NCBI RefSeq assembly: GCF_039530225.1
Contig: NZ_BAAAOH010000001.1
Location: forward strand, 4,278,001-4,342,000
Direction: 5' to 3'
DNA length: 64,000 bases
DNA from: Microbacterium pumilum
Lineage (GTDB): Bacteria > Actinomycetota > Actinomycetes > Actinomycetales > Microbacteriaceae
Below, one piece after another: positions 25,521 through 32,367 of the stretch. Every line of letters starts with the position of its first letter. Position 1 is the first letter of the stretch. A program made the position numbers and the translations under genes. Under the pieces are notes generated by a model. The model searched no databases. It saw only the letters and a list, made by a program, of their open reading frames with translations, and was not told where the DNA came from.

Positions 25521-26492
25521 ATGGCTCTCTCTCACACCGACCTTGCACTCGACGATCTGCGTCGCTACAACCCCGACCTCGCGGCCCCGGCGGACCTCGA
25601 CGACTTCTGGTCGGCGACGCTCCAGCAGGCGAGATCGGCGGCCGCCGCGCCGACGCTCACGCCCATCGACGGCCCGTTCGTCGCGGTGCGCATCGAAGAC
25701 CTCACCTTCACGGGGTTCGCCGGTGATCCCATCCGGGCATGGGTGACCCGTCCGAACGATGATGCGCCGCATCCCACGGTCATCGAGTACGTCGGCTACA
25801 ACGGCGGCCGCGGACTGCCCGGCGAGAAGCTCGCATGGGCGGCAGCCGGGTTCGTGCACATCCTCATGGACACCCGGGGGCAGGGCAGCGGCTGGGGCAA
25901 CGGCGGCGACACCCCCGATCCGCACGGGTCGGGGCCGTCGACCGCGGGATTCATGACGCGGGGCATCAGCGATCCCGAGACCTACTACTACCGCCGGGTG
26001 TTCACGGATGCCGCGCTGCTCGTCGACGTCGCGGCATCCTTCCCCTTCGTCGATGCCTCACGCATCGTCGTCACCGGAGGCAGCCAGGGTGGCGGGATCG
26101 CCCTGGCCGCCGCGGCGCTCGCCGACGGGGTGCGAGCGGTGATGCCCGACGTGCCGTTCCTGTGCGATTTCCCTCGATCGATCACCAAGACGCCCGAGCC
26201 GCCGTTCACCGAGATCACCCGCTACCTCTCGGTGCACCGCGACAAGGCAGCGGACGTGCTGCACACGCTCTCGTACTTCGACGCAGCCATCCTGGCGCGA
26301 CGCATCGAGGCGCCGGCGTTTTTCTCGGTCGCGCTGATGGACGAGATCGTGCTGCCGTCTACTGTTTTCGCGGCCTACAACGCGGTGCCCGCGGCCGACA
26401 AGGCGATCGAGGTCTACGCCTTCAACGGTCACGAGGGCGGTGCATTCCGCCACTGGCACCGCCAGGTCGAGTGGCTGAGCGACCGCCTCTGA
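25521..26492 (+). CDS. CE7 acetyl (xylan) esterase / cephalosporin-C deacetylase family
   Basis: The 323-residue protein matches the CE7 size and motifs: RGQGSGWGNGG, nucleophile GGSQGGG (Ser near residue 190) and terminal NGHEGG (His of the triad). CE7 enzymes remove acetyl groups from small sugar esters inside the cell. Divergently placed from the sugar-importer operon, it probably deacetylates imported oligosaccharides; xyloglucan galactose is often O-acetylated. The ATG at 25521 has GAGG 9 nt upstream. An in-frame ATG at 25506 lacks a ribosome site. Confidence 0.9.
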   Translation: MALSHTDLALDDLRRYNPDLAAPADLDDFWSATLQQARSAAAAPTLTPIDGPFVAVRIEDLTFTGFAGDPIRAWVTRPNDDAPHPTVIEYVGYNGGRGLPGEKLAWAAAGFVHILMDTRGQGSGWGNGGDTPDPHGSGPSTAGFMTRGISDPETYYYRRVFTDAALLVDVAASFPFVDASRIVVTGGSQGGGIALAAAALADGVRAVMPDVPFLCDFPRSITKTPEPPFTEITRYLSVHRDKAADVLHTLSYFDAAILARRIEAPAFFSVALMDEIVLPSTVFAAYNAVPAADKAIEVYAFNGHEGGAFRHWHRQVEWLSDRL

Positions 26493-26500
26493 CGCCTGCC

Positions 26501-26573
26501 CTTCACCGTTTACGGACGCGACACGCCGCCGCGCTCGACGCTCGCACGGCGTGTCGCGTCCGTAAACGTGAAG
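26501..26573. repeat. Large hairpin repeat (TTACGGACGCGACACGCCG family), copy 1
   Basis: Arms at 26501-26528 and 26547-26573 pair over 27 bp with one bulged C, around an 18 nt loop. The core TTACGGACGCGACACGCCG recurs in a second hairpin at 34564-34631. It lies directly after the CE7 esterase stop. It could act as a terminator, but there is no T run. Confidence 0.85.
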
Positions 26574-26650
26574 GGGGTGGCGGGCGGGTCGGGGCGCGGT
26601 TGAGCAATGTGTCATGTTTCGCCACGCCGGATGGGCCGCGGCCGTGCGAT

Positions 26651-26680
26651 TTGACTCATCGCGACGCTGTCCGTCATAAT
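26651..26680 (+). promoter_or_regulatory. Sigma-70-type promoter for a leaderless small ORF
   Basis: TTGACT (26651-26656) and CATAAT (26675-26680) are separated by 18 bp and both differ from consensus by one base. This is one of the two clearest promoters in the window. The start codon at 26688 falls 7 nt after the -10, so transcription should begin at or next to the ATG. Confidence 0.75.
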
Positions 26681-26687
26681 CGGCCTC

Positions 26688-26789
26688 ATGAATGACAACG
26701 CGCGCTCTCTGTCCGCCTGGGAGGCGAACGGGACTGCCGGCATGATGATGGCCGGCCGTGTTGCTCAATGTTGTCGAATGTGCCACTAG
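26688..26789 (+). CDS. Leaderless 33-aa leader peptide, Met/Cys-rich C-terminus
   Basis: The 34-codon ORF encodes 33 residues ending GMMMAGRVAQCCRMCH. Four Met and three Cys lie in the last 15 residues. The consensus-like promoter places the transcript start at the ATG. It is followed 195 nt later by an orphan winged-helix regulator gene on the same strand, with a weak hairpin (26930-26963) between. Leaderless Cys-rich ORFs act as cysteine-responsive attenuators in mycobacteria. A similar sulfur-amino-acid sensing role is inferred here, not shown. Confidence 0.6.
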   Translation: MNDNARSLSAWEANGTAGMMMAGRVAQCCRMCH

Positions 26790-26984
26790 CACGGTGACCC
26801 CCGCCGGACTCGTGCGCCGCTTCTGAACGCGGTTCGCATCGAGTCCCCCGAAGCACCGGTCCGTGCGTCGATCACGCACATCCGGATGCCTCGCACCCCG
26901 CCCTTCCCGGGCAAGACAGCAGCACACCCGAACCCTTTCCGGGCCGTTCACAGGCCGGGGTTCATTCCTTCAAGGATCATCATC

Positions 26985-27746
26985 ATGTCGAACACCGCCA
27001 TCCTCGACCGCCCCTCCTCCACCAGTCCGGTTCGCCACCTCCGCGCCGTGACCGAACCCGTCGGCACGATCGACGCTCCGGACGCCCCTCAGCCGGCGGC
27101 CACGCAGGACGCGCCCCCGGCAGAGCGCCACCTGCCGGCCGGCACCGCACCCCGCGGCTTCGCCCTCTACGTCGGAATCGACGAGGCGAAGGCCGCGGCA
27201 TCCGGAGTCAATCTCGGCGTCCTCGTCGACGCACTCCGCCGCACGCTCGCCGAGCTCGCTCCTGACGCCGAGACCTACGCGACGGTCGCCCTCGCGCCGG
27301 TCGGATCAGGCGGCCGCGACGTCGACGTCGTGCGCCTGGCGCTCCACGAGCCGTCGGCCATCGCCCGCACCAAGCAGGACGAGCCCGAAGACGAAGACCG
27401 TGCCGCCGGCGGCGTCGTGGTCGACATCTCGCGCAAGCGCGTGCTCATCGACGGCGACTCGGCCGCCTTCACGTTCAAGGAGTTCGAACTGCTGCAGTAC
27501 CTCGTCCTCCGCGAGGGCCGCACGATCGAGCGCACCGAGCTCGTCAACTCCCTGTGGCACGGCGCCACCGAAGAGGAGTCCCCGGGCGAGCGCACCATCG
27601 ACGTGCACGTTCGTCGCCTTCGCGCGAAGCTCGGCCGTTACGAAGACATCGTGCGGACCGTTCGCGGAGTCGGTTACCGGTTCGACCGGCACGCCGACGT
27701 CGTCATCCGCTACGGCCACGGGACCCCTTCGCCCGACCGCTTCTGA
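26985..27746 (+). CDS. Orphan winged-helix (OmpR/PhoB C-terminal type) transcriptional regulator
   Basis: In this 253-residue protein, residues about 143-240 form a PhoB/OmpR-type DNA-binding domain (FTFKEFELLQYLVLREGRTI, ERTIDVHVRRLRAKLG, IVRTVRGVGYRFD). The first 140 residues are Pro/Ala-rich and then form an unrecognised alpha/beta segment; there is no receiver domain or phospho-acceptor Asp and no kinase gene nearby. AAGGA is 8 nt before the ATG. The long 5' region with a leader ORF suggests post-initiation control. Confidence 0.85.
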   Translation: MSNTAILDRPSSTSPVRHLRAVTEPVGTIDAPDAPQPAATQDAPPAERHLPAGTAPRGFALYVGIDEAKAAASGVNLGVLVDALRRTLAELAPDAETYATVALAPVGSGGRDVDVVRLALHEPSAIARTKQDEPEDEDRAAGGVVVDISRKRVLIDGDSAAFTFKEFELLQYLVLREGRTIERTELVNSLWHGATEEESPGERTIDVHVRRLRAKLGRYEDIVRTVRGVGYRFDRHADVVIRYGHGTPSPDRF

Positions 27747-27798
27747 TCGTTCGGCCCTCCGGGACGGCCCACCGCCCACCACCCACCGCTCGGCGTCC

Positions 27799-27855
27799 TG
27801 CGGCTCGCCCGTCACAGCCCCGGGCGCGACCCACGAGTGTGACGGGCGAGCCGCA
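27799..27855. terminator. Perfect 18-bp inverted repeat, probable terminator or REP-like hairpin
   Basis: Arms TGCGGCTCGCCCGTCACA (27799-27816) and its exact complement (27838-27855) enclose a 21 nt loop. It lies 52 nt after the winged-helix gene and ends 38 nt before the glycosylase gene. There is no T tract, so Rho-independent termination of the classic type is uncertain. Confidence 0.6.
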
Positions 27856-27893
27856 CGAGGCGGATGTCGGAACCAGGCGCGTAGGGTGAGCGC

Positions 27894-28901
27894 ATGACGA
27901 CCTCGCTCTCGCGCATCCGGCGGATGCCGACCGCCGAGGCAGAGGTGGCATCGGGCGTCCGCGACCCGCGACCCGACCATGGTCGGCCGATCGAGACCGA
28001 GTACCGGCCGCGGCACCCGCTCGACCTCGGCCGTACGCTGCTCTACCAGCGCCGCGGCGCAGGCGACCCCACCATGACCACGTCGGGCACCGTGATCTGG
28101 CGCGCCAGCCGCACGCCCGATGGCATCGCAACCCTCGCGGTGCGCGAGACGCCCGGAGTCATCCGCGGTGCGGCCTGGGGCCCTGGTGCGGAGTGGGCGC
28201 TCGAACAGCTGCCGGCCCTGTGCGGAGCGCTCGATGACACGGTCGCGGAATTCGACGGTTCGCCGCATCCGATCATCGCCGAAGCGCACCGCCGCAATCC
28301 CGGTCTGCGGCTCAGTCGCACGGACCTCGTGTTCGACGCCCTCGCGAGCTCGATCTTCGAGCAGAAGGTCACCGGCATGCAGGCATTCGGCGCATGGCGG
28401 CGCATCGTCACCTGGTTCGGCGAGCGCGCGCCAGGACCGACGCCCCGGCCGATGTTCGCTCCGCCATCGATCGAAGGCTGGCGGCACGTTCCGTCGTGGG
28501 CGTGGCACCGCGCGGGCCTCGAACCGCCGCAGGCGCGCACTGTCGTTGAATCCGCGCGACGCGGCGCAGCGATCGCGCATGCCGTCGCCGCTGCGGCGGA
28601 CGGACCGGGGCGCGACCGGATCCTCACGAGTCTGCACGGGGTGGGCGTCTGGACGGCCGCCGAGACCCGCATCCGCGCACTCGGCGACGCCGATGCGGTG
28701 AGCGTGGGCGACTACCACCTCGCCCATGAGGTCGGCTACGCCCTCACCGGCCGGCGCACCGACGATGACGGGATGCTGCGACTGCTCGCCCCGTGGGCGG
28801 GTCAGCGGCAGCGGGTCATACGGCTCATCGGACTCAGCAACGCCCCTCGCGAACCTAGGCGCGGGCCCCGTCTGCACCCCGAGGATCATCGAGAGCGCTG
28901 A
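27894..28901 (+). CDS. DNA-3-methyladenine glycosylase (AlkA-like, HhH-GPD)
   Basis: The 335-residue protein has an AlkA-like N-terminal region and an HhH-GPD domain. The helix-hairpin-helix is LTSLHGVGVWTAAETR (about residues 243-258) and the catalytic Asp is in VSVGDYHLAHEVG (Asp273). It removes alkylated bases from DNA as the first step of base excision repair. A TAGGGT hexamer lies exactly 6 nt before the ATG, suggesting a leaderless transcript. Confidence 0.88.
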   Translation: MTTSLSRIRRMPTAEAEVASGVRDPRPDHGRPIETEYRPRHPLDLGRTLLYQRRGAGDPTMTTSGTVIWRASRTPDGIATLAVRETPGVIRGAAWGPGAEWALEQLPALCGALDDTVAEFDGSPHPIIAEAHRRNPGLRLSRTDLVFDALASSIFEQKVTGMQAFGAWRRIVTWFGERAPGPTPRPMFAPPSIEGWRHVPSWAWHRAGLEPPQARTVVESARRGAAIAHAVAAAADGPGRDRILTSLHGVGVWTAAETRIRALGDADAVSVGDYHLAHEVGYALTGRRTDDDGMLRLLAPWAGQRQRVIRLIGLSNAPREPRRGPRLHPEDHRER

Positions 28902-29027
28902 CGCGGTACGAGCGTTCGACGCTCATCACGGACAGATCTTGCGGATGTCGGGGGCCCGCGCGACACTGGACGCGCCACGCGGCCGGACGCGGCATCCTAC
29001 CTTCGAATCCGATTGCAGGAGCGCGAT

Positions 29028-29444
29028 ATGCCCAGCCTCAACCCCTATCTCTCTTTCAAAAGCGATGCCCGGGACGCCATGGAGTTCTACCGGGGCGTGT
29101 TCGGCGGCGAGCTGGTGATCAGCACGTTCGGCGAGTATCCGGGCATGGTCCAGGATGCGGCAGAGCAGAACCTGGTGATGCACGCACAGCTCGAGACGCC
29201 CGACGGCTTCGTGCTCATGGGCGCCGACACACCGAATCACATGGAGTATGTGGCTCCCGCAGGCATTTCCGTATCGGTCAGCGGTGACGATGAGGCGTCG
29301 TTGCAGGGCTACTGGGACAAGCTCGGGGAAGGCGGTACCGTCACGATGCCCTTCGACACCCCGCCTTGGGGCGGCAAGTTCGGCATGCTGACCGACCGCT
29401 TCGGCATCGATTGGATGCTCGCGGTCAACGCGCAACAGGGCTGA
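29028..29444 (+). CDS. VOC family protein (PhnB/3-demethylubiquinone-like glyoxalase fold)
   Basis: The 138-residue protein starts MPSLNPYLSFKSDARDAMEF, with later MGADTPNHMEY and PPWGGKFGMLTDRFGIDWML. This matches the PhnB-like branch of the vicinal-oxygen-chelate superfamily. The reaction is unknown. CAGGAG lies 6 nt before the ATG at 29028, which is preferred over the in-frame start at 29013. Confidence 0.88.
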   Translation: MPSLNPYLSFKSDARDAMEFYRGVFGGELVISTFGEYPGMVQDAAEQNLVMHAQLETPDGFVLMGADTPNHMEYVAPAGISVSVSGDDEASLQGYWDKLGEGGTVTMPFDTPPWGGKFGMLTDRFGIDWMLAVNAQQG

Positions 29445-29567
29445 CGCCGCCTCGCCCGGCGCGCGGTCTGCGGCGCCGATGCTTCACAGGTGCGCCCGGC
29501 TCTCGTCGCGCACCGCAGGACGACGGATGGGGGCGCTCAGCGAATCGTCACGCCGTAGGCTCGGGTC

Positions 29568-29792
29568 ATGACCTCGTCGCGCAAGCGCTGGACCCGCGGG
29601 CACTCGGGCTGGGCTGCCGGAACCGTACTCATGTTCGCCGCCGGCATCATCTTCGGATTGATCTGGGGCAATGTATGGCTCGGGATCGTGTTGGCCGCCG
29701 CCGTCTCGATGGGCTGGCTGCTCGCCTACGAGTCGTGGCGCGGCCGCAACGTCGGTCTCGAGAACCGCGACGACGATGGAGCCCAGCTGTAG
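29568..29792 (+). CDS. Small membrane protein, 74 aa
   Basis: A basic N-terminus is followed by two close hydrophobic segments (about residues 16-34 and 36-54) and a charged C-terminus. The family is not recognised. TAGGCT lies exactly 6 nt before the ATG, indicating a leaderless start. Confidence 0.7.
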   Translation: MTSSRKRWTRGHSGWAAGTVLMFAAGIIFGLIWGNVWLGIVLAAAVSMGWLLAYESWRGRNVGLENRDDDGAQL

Positions 29793-29854
29793 CACCGCAC
29801 GATCTGGCGGCGAGCCTGATCGAGTCGTATCGTGAGCGCCAGGAGGTGATCGAG

Positions 29855-30040
29855 ATGCGAGCGAGCGTAGGCGACCGCGTCACCATCCACGGGCGATCGG
29901 TGGGAATGCCGGACCACTCCGGCGAGGTCATCGAGGTCCGGGGTGACGGCGATGAGGCACTGCTTGTCGTCCGATACGACGACGGACACCAGGAGATCCT
30001 GTCTCCGGGCAGCGATTGCCAAATCCATCACGCCGCCTGA
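29855..30040 (+). CDS. DUF1918 domain protein, 61 aa
   Basis: The protein is a single DUF1918 domain: MRASVGDRVTIHGRSVG, GEVIEVRG, then VVRYDDGHQEILSPGSDCQI. It is a small SH3-like beta barrel, common in actinobacteria, of unknown role. A perfect AGGAGG lies 8 nt before the ATG. It is the next gene after the small membrane protein. Confidence 0.88.
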   Translation: MRASVGDRVTIHGRSVGMPDHSGEVIEVRGDGDEALLVVRYDDGHQEILSPGSDCQIHHAA

Positions 30041-30097
30041 CGGCGGGCGGGGGCGACCTGTGCGCGCCCGACCAGGGGTCCCCTAGACTGGCTCCCC

Positions 30098-31066
30098 GTG
30101 TCCCACCGCTGGCTTCCGCTTTCCGCGATCGGGATCTCGGTCGTGCTGTGGTCGGCGGCGTACGTGCTCTCCGGGTGGGCACTCGAGACGGCATCGCCCG
30201 CGGTGGTTTCGATCAGCCGCTTCGCGATCGCGCTGATCGTCCTCATCCCGCTCGCGATACGCCGACCGCGATTCGTTCGCACCCTCCGTGAGCCGCGCAC
30301 GATTCTTCTCGGGCTCACCGGCGTCACGCTCTACTACTCGTTCGCGAACATCGGCCTGCTGTTCACCACGCCGGGCACGGCCGCGCTCACCGCCGCGTTC
30401 CTTCCCGTACTGACCGCAGGCGCCGCAGTTGCCCTGATCCACGAGCGGCTGACGGGCCGCACGTGGGTCGGGCTGTCGCTCGCGACGTTGGGCGTGGCGC
30501 TGGTGGCGGCATCCGGATTCCGGGTGGATGTCGGCGTGCTCCTGAACATCGTGGCACTCGCCTCATACGCGCTCTACACCGTGCTGCTGCGGAAGGATGC
30601 CGGCCGCACCGGCTCCCCCGATGCCCTCGTGCTCGCCACGGCGACCGGCGTGTGGGGCACGCTGATCATGCTGCCGTGGCTCGCATGGGAGGCGCTCACC
30701 GGCGCCATCGAGGCTCCTGGCGACGCTCGCGGGCTCGTCAGCATTCTGGTGCTCGCGCTCGTGGTGACGGCGCCGACGCTCGTGCTGTTCAACTACGGCG
30801 CCGAGCGGCTGCCCGCCGCGGTCTCCGGCGTCGCGACAGCCGCGATCCCGGCGCTCGGGTACGGTTTCGCCCTGCTCCTGGGCGAGGCCTTCGACCCGGT
30901 CAAAGCCATCGGCGGTGCGATCGCACTGACGGGCGTGGTCATCGCCACGCTCGCGGCACCGGATGTGGAGCCCAGTCCACCCGGATCAGCCCTGCCCGAG
31001 CCGGCCGAGCTCGCGACCGGACAGATCACGGTCCCCCGCGACCACGAGCGCGGGAACCGCGCATGA
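30098..31066 (+). CDS. EamA/DMT-family transporter
   Basis: The 322-residue protein has about ten hydrophobic segments arranged as two EamA repeats, with the second repeat ending PVKAIGGAIALTGVVIATLA. Family members export amino acids or metabolites across the cytoplasmic membrane; the substrate is unknown. The GTG at 30098 follows TAGACT by 8 nt. It is followed after 31 nt by the SDR gene on the same strand. Confidence 0.87.
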   Translation: MSHRWLPLSAIGISVVLWSAAYVLSGWALETASPAVVSISRFAIALIVLIPLAIRRPRFVRTLREPRTILLGLTGVTLYYSFANIGLLFTTPGTAALTAAFLPVLTAGAAVALIHERLTGRTWVGLSLATLGVALVAASGFRVDVGVLLNIVALASYALYTVLLRKDAGRTGSPDALVLATATGVWGTLIMLPWLAWEALTGAIEAPGDARGLVSILVLALVVTAPTLVLFNYGAERLPAAVSGVATAAIPALGYGFALLLGEAFDPVKAIGGAIALTGVVIATLAAPDVEPSPPGSALPEPAELATGQITVPRDHERGNRA

Positions 31067-31097
31067 TGGAAGTGCACAAGACGACCGGGGAGAACGC

Positions 31098-31847
31098 GTG
31101 AGGATCGCAGTAGCGGGGGGCACGGGACTCACCGGCACACACGTCGTCGAGATCGCGCGTCGTCGCGGACACGAGGCGATCCCCCTGTCCCGCCATGGCG
31201 GCGTAGACCTCGTGAGCGGTGCCGGCCTGCCGCAGGCGCTCGTGGGCGCCGACACGATCATCGACGTGTCGAACGTCAACAGCATGAAGACGGATGTCTC
31301 TGTCTCGTTCTTCGCGGGCGCGACCCGGAACATGCTCTCTTCCGGACAGCGCGCGGGCGTCACGCATCACATCGCCCTCACGATCGTGGGGGCCGATGCC
31401 GTCTCCGAGGGCTATTACGCCGGAAAGCTCTCGCAGGAGCGGGCGATCGAAGCGAGCGCGGTGCCCTGGACGATCCTGCGGTCTACCCAGTTCCACGAGT
31501 TCGCCGCACTCATGTACGAGATCGCGAGGGCGGGACCGCTGCACGCCGCGCCGCGCGCCCGCATCCAGCCGATCGCGGTCCGCGAAGTCGCCGAGCATCT
31601 GGTGACGCTCGCAGAGTCCGGACCGGGTGGCCGAGTCTCCGAACTCGCCGGGCCGCGCGAAGAGAGCCTCGCCGCCATGGTGCGCGCCTACGCCCGCGCG
31701 ATCGGCCACCGGGGCTGGATGCCGGAGGTCTCGCTGCCGGGTGCGCTCGGCCGCGCGCAGCGCAACGGGGCGCTGTTGCCGGCACCCGGCGCGACACTCG
31801 GCACGCAGACCTTCGCGGAGTGGCTGGACGCCCTCCCCGACCGCTGA
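31098..31847 (+). CDS. NmrA-like NAD(P)-binding SDR family protein
   Basis: The 249-residue protein begins VRIAVAGGTGLTGTHVVEIA, an atypical-SDR dinucleotide motif. SVPWTILRSTQF-like sequence (here AVPWTILRSTQF) identifies the NmrA/YtfG-like branch. The Tyr-Lys pair is present as YYAGK. Probably a redox sensor or oxidoreductase. GGGGAG precedes the GTG by 5 nt. Confidence 0.83.
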   Translation: MRIAVAGGTGLTGTHVVEIARRRGHEAIPLSRHGGVDLVSGAGLPQALVGADTIIDVSNVNSMKTDVSVSFFAGATRNMLSSGQRAGVTHHIALTIVGADAVSEGYYAGKLSQERAIEASAVPWTILRSTQFHEFAALMYEIARAGPLHAAPRARIQPIAVREVAEHLVTLAESGPGGRVSELAGPREESLAAMVRAYARAIGHRGWMPEVSLPGALGRAQRNGALLPAPGATLGTQTFAEWLDALPDR

Positions 31848-31887
31848 CCTCTGGCATGAGGCCCGCTAGCGGACCGAGACTGGATTC

Positions 31888-32355
31888 ATGAGCATCGAGC
31901 AGATCGTCGACACCATCCGGTCGTTCGAGGGGACGCTGGTGCTGGCGCCAGACGAGAGCAGCGGCTTTCCCGAGATCGCGTGGGGCGACTACTTCTTCTA
32001 CTATGCGCCCGATGGCGAGGTGCCACAGAACGTGCAGCCGTTCGCGACGATCGTGACGAAGGACTATCCCGACGACACGCAGTCGCAACTCGACGGCGAT
32101 GACCGCTGGAGGGTCAACGTCCATGTCGGACGGAGGGTTTTCCACGAACTGACCGGTCAGGACCCGCGCACCTTCGAGTGGACCGACTTCGCGACGCCGG
32201 ACACGTTCATGCCGCATCCGGTCTACGGCTCGCTCGGGTGGATCGCCGTCGTCAGCCCGGGCGAGAAGGCGAACGGCACCCTGCTCGACCTGCTCAGCGA
32301 TGCTCACCGGGATGCCCGAGCCCGAACGATCCGTCGGGAGTCAACCGGCGATTGA
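31888..32355 (+). CDS. DUF6194 family protein
   Basis: The 155-residue protein has DYFFYYAPDG near residue 35 and WRVNVHVGRRVFHELTG. I recall the arrangement of WGDYFFYY, TIVTKDYPDDTQSQLD and VVSPGEK as the family now called DUF6194. The function is unknown. GAGACT lies exactly 6 nt before the ATG, another leaderless-type start. Confidence 0.75.
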   Translation: MSIEQIVDTIRSFEGTLVLAPDESSGFPEIAWGDYFFYYAPDGEVPQNVQPFATIVTKDYPDDTQSQLDGDDRWRVNVHVGRRVFHELTGQDPRTFEWTDFATPDTFMPHPVYGSLGWIAVVSPGEKANGTLLDLLSDAHRDARARTIRRESTGD

Positions 32356-32367
32356 GAGCCCGGCCGG

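Noticed and set aside
26600..26768. TTGAGCAA and TTGCTCAA on either side of the leader-ORF promoter as an operator pair
   Set aside because: The 8 bp match is exact but the sites are about 150 bp apart and one is inside the ORF, so chance is a sufficient explanation.
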